DNA from: Methanoregula sp. UBA247
Lineage (GTDB): Archaea; Halobacteriota; Methanomicrobia; Methanomicrobiales; Methanospirillaceae
Length of the DNA stretch: 16,047 bases
NCBI GenBank assembly: GCA_002495055.1
Contig: DADR01000020.1
Span: 76,459 to 92,505, forward strand
Reading direction: 5' to 3'
Positions 5,481 through 12,224 of the stretch are shown in pieces. A program made the position numbers and the translations under genes. Positions within the stretch are counted from its first letter, which is position 1. Each line of letters begins with the position of its first letter. The notes below the pieces were generated by a model that was not told the origin of the DNA, did no database searches, and saw only the letters and a program-made list of their open reading frames with translations.

Positions 5481-7283
5481 ATGGAACCGCACGTCAAGAT
5501 CTCGGGTTATTCAGTATCCCATACGGATATTACCCGGGCGATCATTGTTGCGGCCCTTACTCTCGTGTGTATAGTCATTACCTTCTTTTCGATTTCCCAG
5601 ACTCTGAATACCCTGTACGCCCAGCTCTTTTATTTCCCCATCGTCTATGCAACATATTTTTATCCAAAACGGGGACTGTATCTGGCGGGTGCCTGTGCAG
5701 TTTTCTATGAAATTATTGCGTATTTTTATATATTTCCCGATACCAGTGGATTGATCTTAGTCACCGGCCAGGCACTTCTCTTCATCTGTATCGCCGCCGT
5801 GGTTGCCTTTTTCAGTGAAAAGATAAACGCCAGTGAAACACGCAGCCGCACAATTGTTGAGAAGTCGCAATCGGGCATCCTTCTGGTAGACAAAAATACC
5901 CTCGAAATTCACCTTTCCAATACCCATATTGAGCACATGCTGGGATATACCGGTGAAGAACTTGCGAAAATGGCGTTTGCCCAGCTTTTCTCCAATAAAG
6001 AAGACCAGCTGACATTCTTTAAAGATCTTGATTCCGGGGAGGATATCAAAAATATCGAGACCGTTTTTATTACCCATGATAAAGGGCCTGTCTGGGTCAA
6101 CCTTTCCGCAAGCAGGATCACTGACAATCTGGTGAGCTGTACAGTCATTGATATCAATAAATTCAAACTTGCCCAGCAGGCACTCGATGAAATTGATGTC
6201 CAGTACAAACAGGTAGCTGAGAATTTTCCGACCTGTATAATCATCATACGCAACCAGATGATTGTTTACACAAACCCGGCCTTCGAGATATTCTCCGGAT
6301 ACAAACCTGAAGAACTGATGGGTACAGACCCCATCACGCTCATTTTCTCTGAAGACCATGAGGATTTCCGGAATTCCTGCAGGATTGCAGAGGCCCGCTC
6401 ATCACCCCCTGGCAGATCAGAGGTCGGTATTCTGATAAAATCCGGTAAAATACGGCCAGCTACCCTGTTTTTTACCCAGATCCGCCAAAACGGAACACCA
6501 GCCATCCTCATCAATCTTATGGATATACCCGGTCAGGAAAGTCTAAAAGAGCAGATCCAGCATGATTCCAAACGACAGCGTGGCATTATCAGCACCTTTG
6601 CCTATGAACTGCGCACACCCCTTCAGCCTATCATGGGATATATCAACATGCTCACGCAGGATCCGGATTCATACGGGGTCTCTGATGAGACGAAGGTGAT
6701 TCTTGACCGGTGCGCAAAGAGCGTGGACCGGGAACGCCAGATCATTAACCAGATGCTCGAATTGTCGGTAATGGATGCCGGTAATCTGCCTCTGGAGTAT
6801 TCAGTGTTTGCCATCAACGACCTGCTCATAAACCTTATCGATGCCGGAGGATACCGGAAATTAGCGCAGATCAGCATGGATGTCCCCACGGATCTTACGT
6901 TTGATGCCGATAAAACCAAAATATCAACCGTGCTGGACACCATGCTCTCGAACGCGGTAAATTATTCTACCCATCCCCGGAAGATTCAGATTATGTATCT
7001 GTCTTCCCCCAATGACATCATGCACCGCCTGTGTATCAAAGACAACGGTATCGGCATAACGGATTCCCGGCTTGATGAGATTTTCGATCCATTCCCTATC
7101 GCTGATTCGGCAGGTAAAATCCAGAAGTTCGAACGAATAGGGCTTTCGTTAGCGATCGCAAAAAAATATATCAAAATGCATGAGGGGTATATCAGCGTGG
7201 ACAGCATCAAGAACCTCGAGACCAAATTCTGTATTCACATACCGAAAAACAGACCAGTGGAGAATGAGAACAATGGTACATAA
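5481..7283 (+). CDS. Membrane PAS histidine kinase lacking the phospho-acceptor His
   Basis: A 600-residue sensor protein. Residues about 19-111 hold four hydrophobic segments, a membrane module. PAS-like domains follow at about 123-235 and 243-355 (LGYTGEELAKM and FSGYKPEELMG are typical PAS turns). The dimerisation helix at about 368-430 carries FAYELRTPLQPIMGY, where the family normally has SHELRTPLQPI: Tyr375 (codon TAT at 6603) replaces the histidine. The ATPase domain keeps the N box (Asn491 in SNAVNYS) and G1 (DNGIGI from Asp521), but G2 reads ERIGLSLA instead of the usual GxGLGL, and the G3 glycines are missing near the end (KNLETKFCIHIP). ATP binding may remain; autophosphorylation on the canonical site cannot occur. 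It overlaps the response regulator by 11 nt. A pseudokinase or scaffold-sensor role is inferred. Confidence 0.88.
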   Translation: MEPHVKISGYSVSHTDITRAIIVAALTLVCIVITFFSISQTLNTLYAQLFYFPIVYATYFYPKRGLYLAGACAVFYEIIAYFYIFPDTSGLILVTGQALLFICIAAVVAFFSEKINASETRSRTIVEKSQSGILLVDKNTLEIHLSNTHIEHMLGYTGEELAKMAFAQLFSNKEDQLTFFKDLDSGEDIKNIETVFITHDKGPVWVNLSASRITDNLVSCTVIDINKFKLAQQALDEIDVQYKQVAENFPTCIIIIRNQMIVYTNPAFEIFSGYKPEELMGTDPITLIFSEDHEDFRNSCRIAEARSSPPGRSEVGILIKSGKIRPATLFFTQIRQNGTPAILINLMDIPGQESLKEQIQHDSKRQRGIISTFAYELRTPLQPIMGYINMLTQDPDSYGVSDETKVILDRCAKSVDRERQIINQMLELSVMDAGNLPLEYSVFAINDLLINLIDAGGYRKLAQISMDVPTDLTFDADKTKISTVLDTMLSNAVNYSTHPRKIQIMYLSSPNDIMHRLCIKDNGIGITDSRLDEIFDPFPIADSAGKIQKFERIGLSLAIAKKYIKMHEGYISVDSIKNLETKFCIHIPKNRPVENENNGT

Positions 7284-7638
7284 AATCCTTATTGTGGAGG
7301 ATGATCAACCTATCCTCGATCTGATGGATATGATGATCCGGAAACTCGGGTACGAGCCGCTCCTGATCACCAACGGGTTTCAGGCGCTTGAGCTCATAAA
7401 ACAGGAGCCACCGGCCCTTATCCTGCTCGATATCATGATGGTACCCCTCAACGGGTGGGAATTTTTGGATAAACTCCGCCAGGAATATGGAAGGCACGAG
7501 ATACCTGTCATCCTTTTTACCGCTTCACCTCAGGTTGATGAGAGGATGGCTGAGATGAAAGATCCGTATCTGAGCGTGCTCACCAAGCCGGTTTCATTTG
7601 CCGAACTCAAAGCGGGAATTGCCCACTATCTCGGGTAA
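7273..7638 (+). CDS. Single-domain response regulator
   Basis: A 121-residue CheY-like receiver with no output domain. The acidic pocket EDD is at 9-11, the phospho-acceptor is Asp53 (LLDIMM), the switch residue is Thr83 (LFTAS) and the conserved lysine is Lys105 (TKP). All key residues are intact. The frame is open upstream, but ATG 7273 gives the canonical VHKILIVEDD start and has GTGGAG about 10 nt before it; ATG 7264 is a weaker alternative. The start lies inside the last codons of the kinase gene, so the two are translated from one mRNA. Without an output domain it probably signals by protein contact. Since the neighbouring kinase lacks its His, the phospho-donor may be another kinase. 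Confidence 0.92.
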   Translation: MVHKILIVEDDQPILDLMDMMIRKLGYEPLLITNGFQALELIKQEPPALILLDIMMVPLNGWEFLDKLRQEYGRHEIPVILFTASPQVDERMAEMKDPYLSVLTKPVSFAELKAGIAHYLG

Positions 7639-7717
7639 CCTGTCACCGCGTACCCGGAATAACCGTACATACCACTACACGTCGGTTTAAGGGGCTCAAT
7701 AAAAAAGAAAAGGGAAT

Positions 7718-9553
7718 TCAGATATACCGGGCCTTCTTTGAAAGATTCCGTGGCGTATAGAGAGGCCTGAACGGTTTTCCCGCAGTATCCCTGCGTACCG
7801 CCTCGATCAGATCGCTCAGGCTGAGCTGTTCCTTGAAAGGTTTGTTGGGTTGCGACTTCCTGCGGGTCGTGACCGTTAATTTCCTGCTTGCCGCTTCTTC
7901 ATCACCAAGAACGATCACGAATGGTACCCAGTCCATCCCGGCTTCACGGACTTTCTTGCCCACACTCTCTTCCCGGTCATCAACATCGCAGCGGATCTGG
8001 GCAGCGTTGATGGCCGTGCAGACCTCTTCTGCAAAAGTACCGTGACGCTCGGCAACCGGTACGACACGTACCTGCACCGGTGAGAGCCAGGTGGGGAGTG
8101 CGGGAACTGCCTGCGTGGAGATGTTTTCCAGTATGGCGCAGATCACGCGTTCGACGCTGCCGGTAGGGGAGCAGTGGAGGATGGGGGGGTGCACTACCGT
8201 CCCGTCTTCTTTGTGGTATTTGATATTGAACCGGGTTGAACTCTCGACATCGATCTGGACCGTGGGATTCTCGATCGGGCGCATCTGGCCGTCAATAGCG
8301 GCAAGATCTATCTTGGCGACCCAGTAATGGACGCGATCGGACAGGAGCTCGATGAGCATCGGGCAGTCGGATTCCCTGACGATCTTCTGTACCCAGGCTT
8401 CATTCTCTGCGTAGAAGTCCTTTGTGCAGCGGAATGCAGCGACAAGTTTTGTCTCAAAGTCATTGCCGGTCTGCCAGCCCATGGCGAGCTGCTCTTCAAA
8501 GCACTTCAGGGCTTCGGGCATATCCGTGCAGAGCGAGTGCATATCGGGCATGGTGAACGCACGGAGGCGTTTGAGACCGATCACTTCACCTTTCTGCTCG
8601 TGCCGGAACGAATAGGTGGAGAGCTCGTACATCTTCATCGGGAGGTTATGGGGAGAGATGTGCATGTCCCGCATGATGGAAAACATCCCGAAACAGGCAG
8701 CAAACCGTAACATCATGTTCCGGTTGTTTGACTTGAACCGGTACTGGCGCTCCCCAAACTTCTCAGCATGTTCATAGATTGCCCGGTCACCAAGATCGTA
8801 CATGACCGGGGTCTCAACAGGTGTACCGCCATACTCAAGAACCAGGTGCAGCACATAGTCAGCAAGGAGGTCCCGGATGATCTTGCCTTTCGGCATCCAG
8901 CGCAGGCAACCGACATCACTCGCCGGTTCATAGTCCACCAGCTCCTTTGATCGCATCAGGCCGACATGAGCCGGTTCCCCACCGGTTGGGACCGCGACAC
9001 CAAGTTCCTTTTTGACAAGGCAGCCAAACGGTGATTCATCAAGGAACTCACGATAATCGTGGGATTTTCCGTCCGGAGTCATGACGAACCAGTCGTGAGT
9101 GACTTCTGATTTTTCCTTCCTGACGGCTCCCTCTTCTCCGGGCACAATCGTCTTTGAGAGCTCTGACAGGGGGTGGCCTTTGCAGGAGATCCTGAATGAT
9201 TTATACCAGCCAAACGGAGCGCGTTTGACGGTGAATCCTTCCTGCTCAAGACCTGTCTTGAGGGCATTGAGCGTGGCAATCGCAGTCTCGGGTGATGCGA
9301 GATCGCTGGAGAGGTGGGCATAAGGGTAGACGACAATCTTGTCGACGTGGACCTGCCCGGCAGTCTTTTTTACTTCCCCGACAGCCTGAAGGATGACCCC
9401 TTCAAGGTCTTCCTCATCAATCGATTCCACGGCACAGAAAACCGTGAGCGCTTCCGTCTCTTTGTCCGAGAGGACGGTACACTCCTCTGCCATCTTTGTC
9501 TTCTTTTTTGCTTCGTATTCGATATAATCTGAATGAATGAGAAGAAGTCGCAT
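7718..9553 (-). CDS. thrS: Threonyl-tRNA synthetase, archaeal type
   Basis: Charges tRNA-Thr; class II synthetase of 611 residues. Residues 1 to about 140 form the archaeal DTD-like editing domain that removes mis-attached serine; His80 (PYAHLSS) with Tyr117 and Lys118 (GWYKSF) match the known editing-site residues of the archaeal family. The catalytic core follows at about 200-485. Zinc ligands by alignment are Cys287 (RFAACFGM), His339 (MPDMHSLC) and His460 (PPILHCSP). The class II motif 2 region contains YSFRHEQKGEVIGLKRLRAF and motif 3 contains GSVERVI. A C-terminal anticodon-binding domain begins near 490. The ATG at 9553 is preceded on the minus strand by GGAGATGA (plus 9559-9566), a good Shine-Dalgarno, and by a TATA element at about 9601-9612. 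It converges on the response regulator gene. Confidence 0.96.
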   Translation of the reverse strand: MRLLLIHSDYIEYEAKKKTKMAEECTVLSDKETEALTVFCAVESIDEEDLEGVILQAVGEVKKTAGQVHVDKIVVYPYAHLSSDLASPETAIATLNALKTGLEQEGFTVKRAPFGWYKSFRISCKGHPLSELSKTIVPGEEGAVRKEKSEVTHDWFVMTPDGKSHDYREFLDESPFGCLVKKELGVAVPTGGEPAHVGLMRSKELVDYEPASDVGCLRWMPKGKIIRDLLADYVLHLVLEYGGTPVETPVMYDLGDRAIYEHAEKFGERQYRFKSNNRNMMLRFAACFGMFSIMRDMHISPHNLPMKMYELSTYSFRHEQKGEVIGLKRLRAFTMPDMHSLCTDMPEALKCFEEQLAMGWQTGNDFETKLVAAFRCTKDFYAENEAWVQKIVRESDCPMLIELLSDRVHYWVAKIDLAAIDGQMRPIENPTVQIDVESSTRFNIKYHKEDGTVVHPPILHCSPTGSVERVICAILENISTQAVPALPTWLSPVQVRVVPVAERHGTFAEEVCTAINAAQIRCDVDDREESVGKKVREAGMDWVPFVIVLGDEEAASRKLTVTTRRKSQPNKPFKEQLSLSDLIEAVRRDTAGKPFRPLYTPRNLSKKARYI

Positions 9554-9600
9554 TAATTCATCTCCGATCCGGTGTGATCATCCGTATAAAATGCGCCCTG

Positions 9601-9612
9601 ATTGTATATAGT
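9601..9612 (-). promoter_or_regulatory. TATA box of thrS
   Basis: On the minus strand CTATATACAAT lies about 50 bp before the thrS ATG, giving a leader of roughly 30 nt that contains the Shine-Dalgarno. Just upstream is a T9A8 tract (9621-9637), which is AT-rich and likely bent or easily melted. No function can be assigned to the tract. Confidence 0.45.
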
Positions 9613-9682
9613 GTTAATAGTTTTTTTTTAAAAAAAACAGGTTATACCGTATACACAGGTTTATTCATTTGACGGGAAGTAT

Positions 9683-9711
9683 GCCACCACCTTTCATGGC
9701 AGGAGGGTGGC
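9683..9711 (-). terminator. Hairpin downstream of the antitoxin-like gene
   Basis: GCCACC at 9683-9688 pairs with GGTGGC at 9706-9711, and the inner CCT/AGG can extend the stem. It lies about 50 bp beyond the stop of the minus-strand gene ending at 9764 and before the thrS promoter. It may separate the two transcripts. There is no T run after it on the minus strand, so terminator function is uncertain. Confidence 0.3.
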
Positions 9712-9763
9712 GACTCATGGATTTTAGAGGGATGGAGATTGAGCTGCTGTATAAAAAGTTCTC

Positions 9764-10006
9764 TCAGGATAAAAAAATGCATTCATCCTTTTCACGCTGT
9801 TTCTCGTAATCATCCAATATCCGGGTAAGGACATCATCAAATGACTCACCTTCACGTCGTGCAGATGCCAGCCGGTTTTTATTTTTTATTGATATGCTAA
9901 AATCGTTTTCACCTTTCTTTTCGTCACCAAACGCTCTTTTTCTTCCCAACGCTATTTCATAGGTAGCATTTAAATCAACCACACGTTTAACCATAACCGT
10001 CCTCAT
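9764..10006 (-). CDS. Small antitoxin-like protein, orphan
   Basis: An 80-residue, highly charged protein. Its C-terminal half (FSISIKNKNRLASARREGES then FDDVLTRILDDYE) resembles the short VapB/DUF7557-like antitoxin-type proteins common in methanogens: a beta strand, then KxRL, an RxGESFDD turn and an amphipathic helix. The N-terminal 35 residues are not recognised. ATG 10006 or ATG 9994 (MVKRVVDL) could be the start; I kept the longer form. Such genes usually lead a toxin gene. Here the next minus-strand gene is thrS, more than 200 bp away, and no toxin ORF lies between, so it is either solitary or a remnant of a lost pair. The similarity is by eye only. Confidence 0.6.
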   Translation of the reverse strand: MRTVMVKRVVDLNATYEIALGRKRAFGDEKKGENDFSISIKNKNRLASARREGESFDDVLTRILDDYEKQREKDECIFLS

Positions 10007-10315
10007 AGTTATAACGCAGTCTTCTTACTGTACAAAATCACTTTGTTCTTCTTCTGATTGAATTTTTCCCCTTTCCCGGATTCTTCTGAAGATATTTTAA
10101 AATAACACCTCAAACCGTTTTGAAGGACGAATTATTTGAGGGTTTTATACCTCATCCCTGTTCAACGCTTATAAAACGACAGAAACAGCATGCCATGCAC
10201 TTTTTTTGGAATATGACAGTTGTCACCATGCTCCGGATGCTGGTATAAAAAACATAAACGGTAGCGGGGTTGCGGTTGAGCGAGTCCTGAACAAAGAAAG
10301 GATTTTTAAAAATTG
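10007..10315. other. Intergenic region, no gene recognised
   Basis: AT-rich stretches and several short repeats: CCTCAAA at 10108-10114 with TTTGAGG at 10135-10141, and TGACA/TGTCA around GT at about 10213-10224. A plus-strand frame beginning at TTG 10206 runs into the DUF4114 gene antisense and shows no protein-like character. The promoter of the antitoxin-like gene presumably lies at its left end. T-rich minus-strand sequence just beyond 10316 may end the DUF4114 transcript. Confidence 0.4.
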
Positions 10316-10906
10316 TTATTCCCGGGTTCTCCGGACATACAGCATTGATCCGATAATCCCGCAGAGGAATCCTGCAGGGAGGGCTATTATCGGAAAATCC
10401 GGGGATGGTTCAGCCTCAAAGGGCGGGGCTGCATAGCGTATACAGGTTACGTTCAGGACAACATCATCATAATCCCCGTCACCCGGGAAGGCCGTGTTTG
10501 CCCGGGCACCAAATACATCTTCAAAACCTACCGTATATGATCCATCCCCCAGCGTCGTTACCATCGCATGGTCAAACCCATCCCCACTGGTCTGATTGGA
10601 ATAATAGGTAACAGAGCCACCTTCCGGAGGACTTTTGATATACAGGATAACCGGTTCATGAGCTGAACAACGGCCGATGTTTCTGTAGGCAGTTTCCGGC
10701 AGAGCGGGAATCGTCCCATGGGTAAAGCCAAGGTTGATATGTTCGGGTTTTTCAATCCCGAATTCGTTATTGTACCCGGCGGTTTCAGAGATATAGGTTA
10801 CCACAAGATCTCCTGAATACGAAAAACGAATGGGACCGAATGCTGATACTGTGCCGACAAGCGCGAACGCAAGAAGAACTAAAACCATAATCCTTGTTTT
10901 TCTCAT
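10316..10906 (-). CDS. Secreted DUF4114 protein with PEF-CTERM-like tail
   Basis: A 196-residue exported protein. Residues 1-22 are a signal peptide (MRKTRIMVLVLLAFALVGTV then SA). The middle matches a DUF4114-type domain: GSYTVGFEDVFG at about 122-133 and GDGDYDDVVLNV at about 142-153, an acidic stretch likely to bind calcium. The C-terminus has the tripartite form of archaeosortase substrates: a PSPDFPIIALP motif (168-178), a hydrophobic helix, then VRRTRE. The usual motif is PEF followed by P(T/I)IALP; here Glu is replaced by Asp (PDF). The protein is expected to be exported, then processed and anchored at the surface. No archaeosortase gene is in the window. A strong inverted repeat overlaps its promoter region. 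Confidence 0.8.
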   Translation of the reverse strand: MRKTRIMVLVLLAFALVGTVSAFGPIRFSYSGDLVVTYISETAGYNNEFGIEKPEHINLGFTHGTIPALPETAYRNIGRCSAHEPVILYIKSPPEGGSVTYYSNQTSGDGFDHAMVTTLGDGSYTVGFEDVFGARANTAFPGDGDYDDVVLNVTCIRYAAPPFEAEPSPDFPIIALPAGFLCGIIGSMLYVRRTRE

Positions 10907-10944
10907 ACCCTCAAACCACCCTGTGAATACTATTACATCAATCT

Positions 10945-10976
10945 ATCAATACTTAATAATATTGCAAAGTATTGAT
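10945..10976. promoter_or_regulatory. 10-bp dyad at the DUF4114 promoter
   Basis: ATCAATACTT (10945-10954) and AAGTATTGAT (10967-10976) are perfect inverted copies around a 12-nt AT-rich loop. A second overlapping dyad, ATTGCA (10961-10966) and TGCAAT (10976-10981), sits on its right half. On the minus strand the loop reads as a TATA-like AATATTATT, placing the dyad over the core promoter, about 40-70 bp before the DUF4114 ATG. It is a candidate operator. Confidence 0.5.
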
Positions 10977-10981
10977 GCAAT

Positions 10982-11197
10982 TCATAGGTTCGACCTTGTG
11001 AACTGATAAGAAGCAGAGGTAATTAATCGATTCTTCCGACCGTTGTTGAGGTTCACGAGGGTGCGCGATGGGGCATCTCAGCTGCGGTACCGGTCATAGC
11101 ATAAACTGTGCAAATAAAGACGGAAACGCAAAATAGAGAGATATTGATTAGATATTTCACTTATTTGAAATTTAATCAAATATTTTTTTGTAGTAAA
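10982..11197. other. Intergenic region, no gene recognised
   Basis: Nothing assignable as a gene. A 22-codon ATG frame near 11068 has two Cys but no other support. AGGTTCGACCT at about 10987-10997 resembles a tRNA T-arm only superficially. The last 70 bp are very AT-rich and lead into the promoter of the next gene. Confidence 0.4.
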
Positions 11198-11207
11198 TTA
11201 TAAATAT
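11198..11207 (+). promoter_or_regulatory. TATA box of the CxxCxGxG protein
   Basis: ATTATAAATA is centred about 27 bp before ATG 11229, the spacing for a leaderless transcript. No Shine-Dalgarno lies before the ATG. Confidence 0.5.
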
Positions 11208-11228
11208 TATTTATAATACATAAAAATT

Positions 11229-11408
11229 ATGGAACTAGAACAGCACTTCCATACCTGTATGCAATGTAATGGAACAGGAAAAACACTCGTCAGGAAAAGG
11301 ATTGACAGTAATCAGCCCGGGGTCGTGTATTACACAACAACTACGATACAGAAGTTTTATTTTGAAACCTGTGACGATTGTTCCGGTACGGGAAAAATCC
11401 AGTATTGA
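11229..11408 (+). CDS. Small DnaJ-type zinc-finger protein
   Basis: A 59-residue protein (MELEQHFHTCMQCNGTGKTL at the start). It has two copies of the DnaJ central-domain motif: CMQCNGTGK at residues 10-18 and CDDCSGTGK at 48-56, joined by a basic and Thr-rich linker. Two CxxCxGxG motifs are enough to bind one zinc ion, half of the full DnaJ zinc domain. There is no J domain. The motifs sit at both ends of the protein and the frame closes right after the second, so this is a complete small protein rather than a fragment. A TATA box at leaderless distance supports the start. The function is unknown; roles in protein folding or disulfide handling would be guesses from DnaJ. Confidence 0.8.
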   Translation: MELEQHFHTCMQCNGTGKTLVRKRIDSNQPGVVYYTTTTIQKFYFETCDDCSGTGKIQY

Positions 11409-11532
11409 TCTGTTCCGCGTGCGAACGTCAAAAACTAGGAAATTTTTTTTAATGTGCTCCTGTCCGGATTTTTACTCCTGGATTTTTGGAAACCTAAAAA
11501 ACAAGCGATAAGAAACAACCGTTAAAAAAGAA

Positions 11533-12087
11533 TTATATCTGTTTATTCGCGTAATACCGTGAGAGCGTTGCCTGACGCTGATCGAGATATTTGGCATCCC
11601 CTTTTATGTTATACGGGTTCTCAGCCCGCTCCGTTGCGTAAAAGACCAGCTGGCCAATCGGCATGCCGGCATAGACTTTTACCGGGCGGGAGTTGACGTT
11701 TGCCATCTCGAGCGTGATCGTGCCCCGGAAGCCGGCATCGATCCAACCCCCGGTCTGGTGAAGAGTGATACCGAGACGGGCGATGCTCGATTTGCCTTCA
11801 ATGGTAGCTACGATATTATCGGGAAGTCCGATAAACTCCAGCGTCTCAGCAAGCACAAAATGCCCCGGGTTGAGAGTGAACGTGTCAGCATGCATTTCAC
11901 CCACGTGAGAAGAAACGCTGTCCGGGTTATAAGGGTCGATGACCTCGCTGCTCTGTTCGTACCAGACGAAATGATTGCCCAGCCGTATGTCAAGGGAATT
12001 GGATTGCACCAGCTTCGGGTCGAAAGGTTTAATCCTGATATAGCCCCGTGCAATGCGGTCCAGGAGCTGCCAGTCCACAAGAATCAT
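11533..12087 (-). CDS. dcd: dCTP deaminase
   Basis: Deaminates dCTP to dUTP, feeding dTMP synthesis; a trimeric enzyme of the dUTPase fold. From ATG 12087 (MILVDWQLLDRIARGYIRIK) the product has 184 residues, the usual length. Motifs: SNSLDIRLGNHFVW at about 28-41, EGKSSIARLGI at about 97-107, then HQTGGWIDAGFRGTITLEMA at about 110-129, which carries the catalytic Glu. The frame continues 37 residues upstream but that part has no family similarity. The enzyme could be mono-functional or the bifunctional deaminase/dUTPase known in some archaea; sequence reading alone does not decide. A minus-strand TATA-like TTTAAAAAG lies near 12143-12151. It is divergent from the DUF1616-like gene. Confidence 0.93.
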   Translation of the reverse strand: MILVDWQLLDRIARGYIRIKPFDPKLVQSNSLDIRLGNHFVWYEQSSEVIDPYNPDSVSSHVGEMHADTFTLNPGHFVLAETLEFIGLPDNIVATIEGKSSIARLGITLHQTGGWIDAGFRGTITLEMANVNSRPVKVYAGMPIGQLVFYATERAENPYNIKGDAKYLDQRQATLSRYYANKQI

Positions 12088-12175
12088 GCACCAGACATAT
12101 GCGTGCTGATGGTACTTGAGAACTTCGACATTTTTTACCCGGCTTTTTAAATTTTTGGTATTTTGTGCGATTGGG

Positions 12176-12184
12176 TTATATATA
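12176..12184 (+). promoter_or_regulatory. TATA box of the DUF1616-like gene
   Basis: TTATATATA puts the transcription start at about 12205-12210, a leader of roughly 15-20 nt before ATG 12225. It lies in the 137-bp divergent region shared with dcd. Confidence 0.5.
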
Positions 12185-12224
12185 CCGGGATGAAACACTA
12201 GAATCGATAACCAGTGATACGCTG

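Noticed and set aside
9681..9809. 42-codon plus-strand ORF before the antitoxin-like gene
   Set aside because: Its start lies in a hairpin, it has no convincing TATA box and it overlaps the antitoxin-like gene antisense.
10206..10436. 76-codon plus-strand ORF
   Set aside because: Starts at TTG without a ribosome site and its second half is antisense to the DUF4114 gene.
10985..11000. T-arm-like AGGTTCGACCT suggesting a tRNA remnant
   Set aside because: Stem of four pairs with a 3-nt loop; no acceptor, D or anticodon arm around it.
11068..11136. 22-codon ORF with two Cys
   Set aside because: Too short, no promoter or conserved motif visible.
11269..11511. 80-codon plus-strand ORF
   Set aside because: Out-of-frame overlap with the CxxCxGxG protein, which has clear motifs; the rest is low-complexity.
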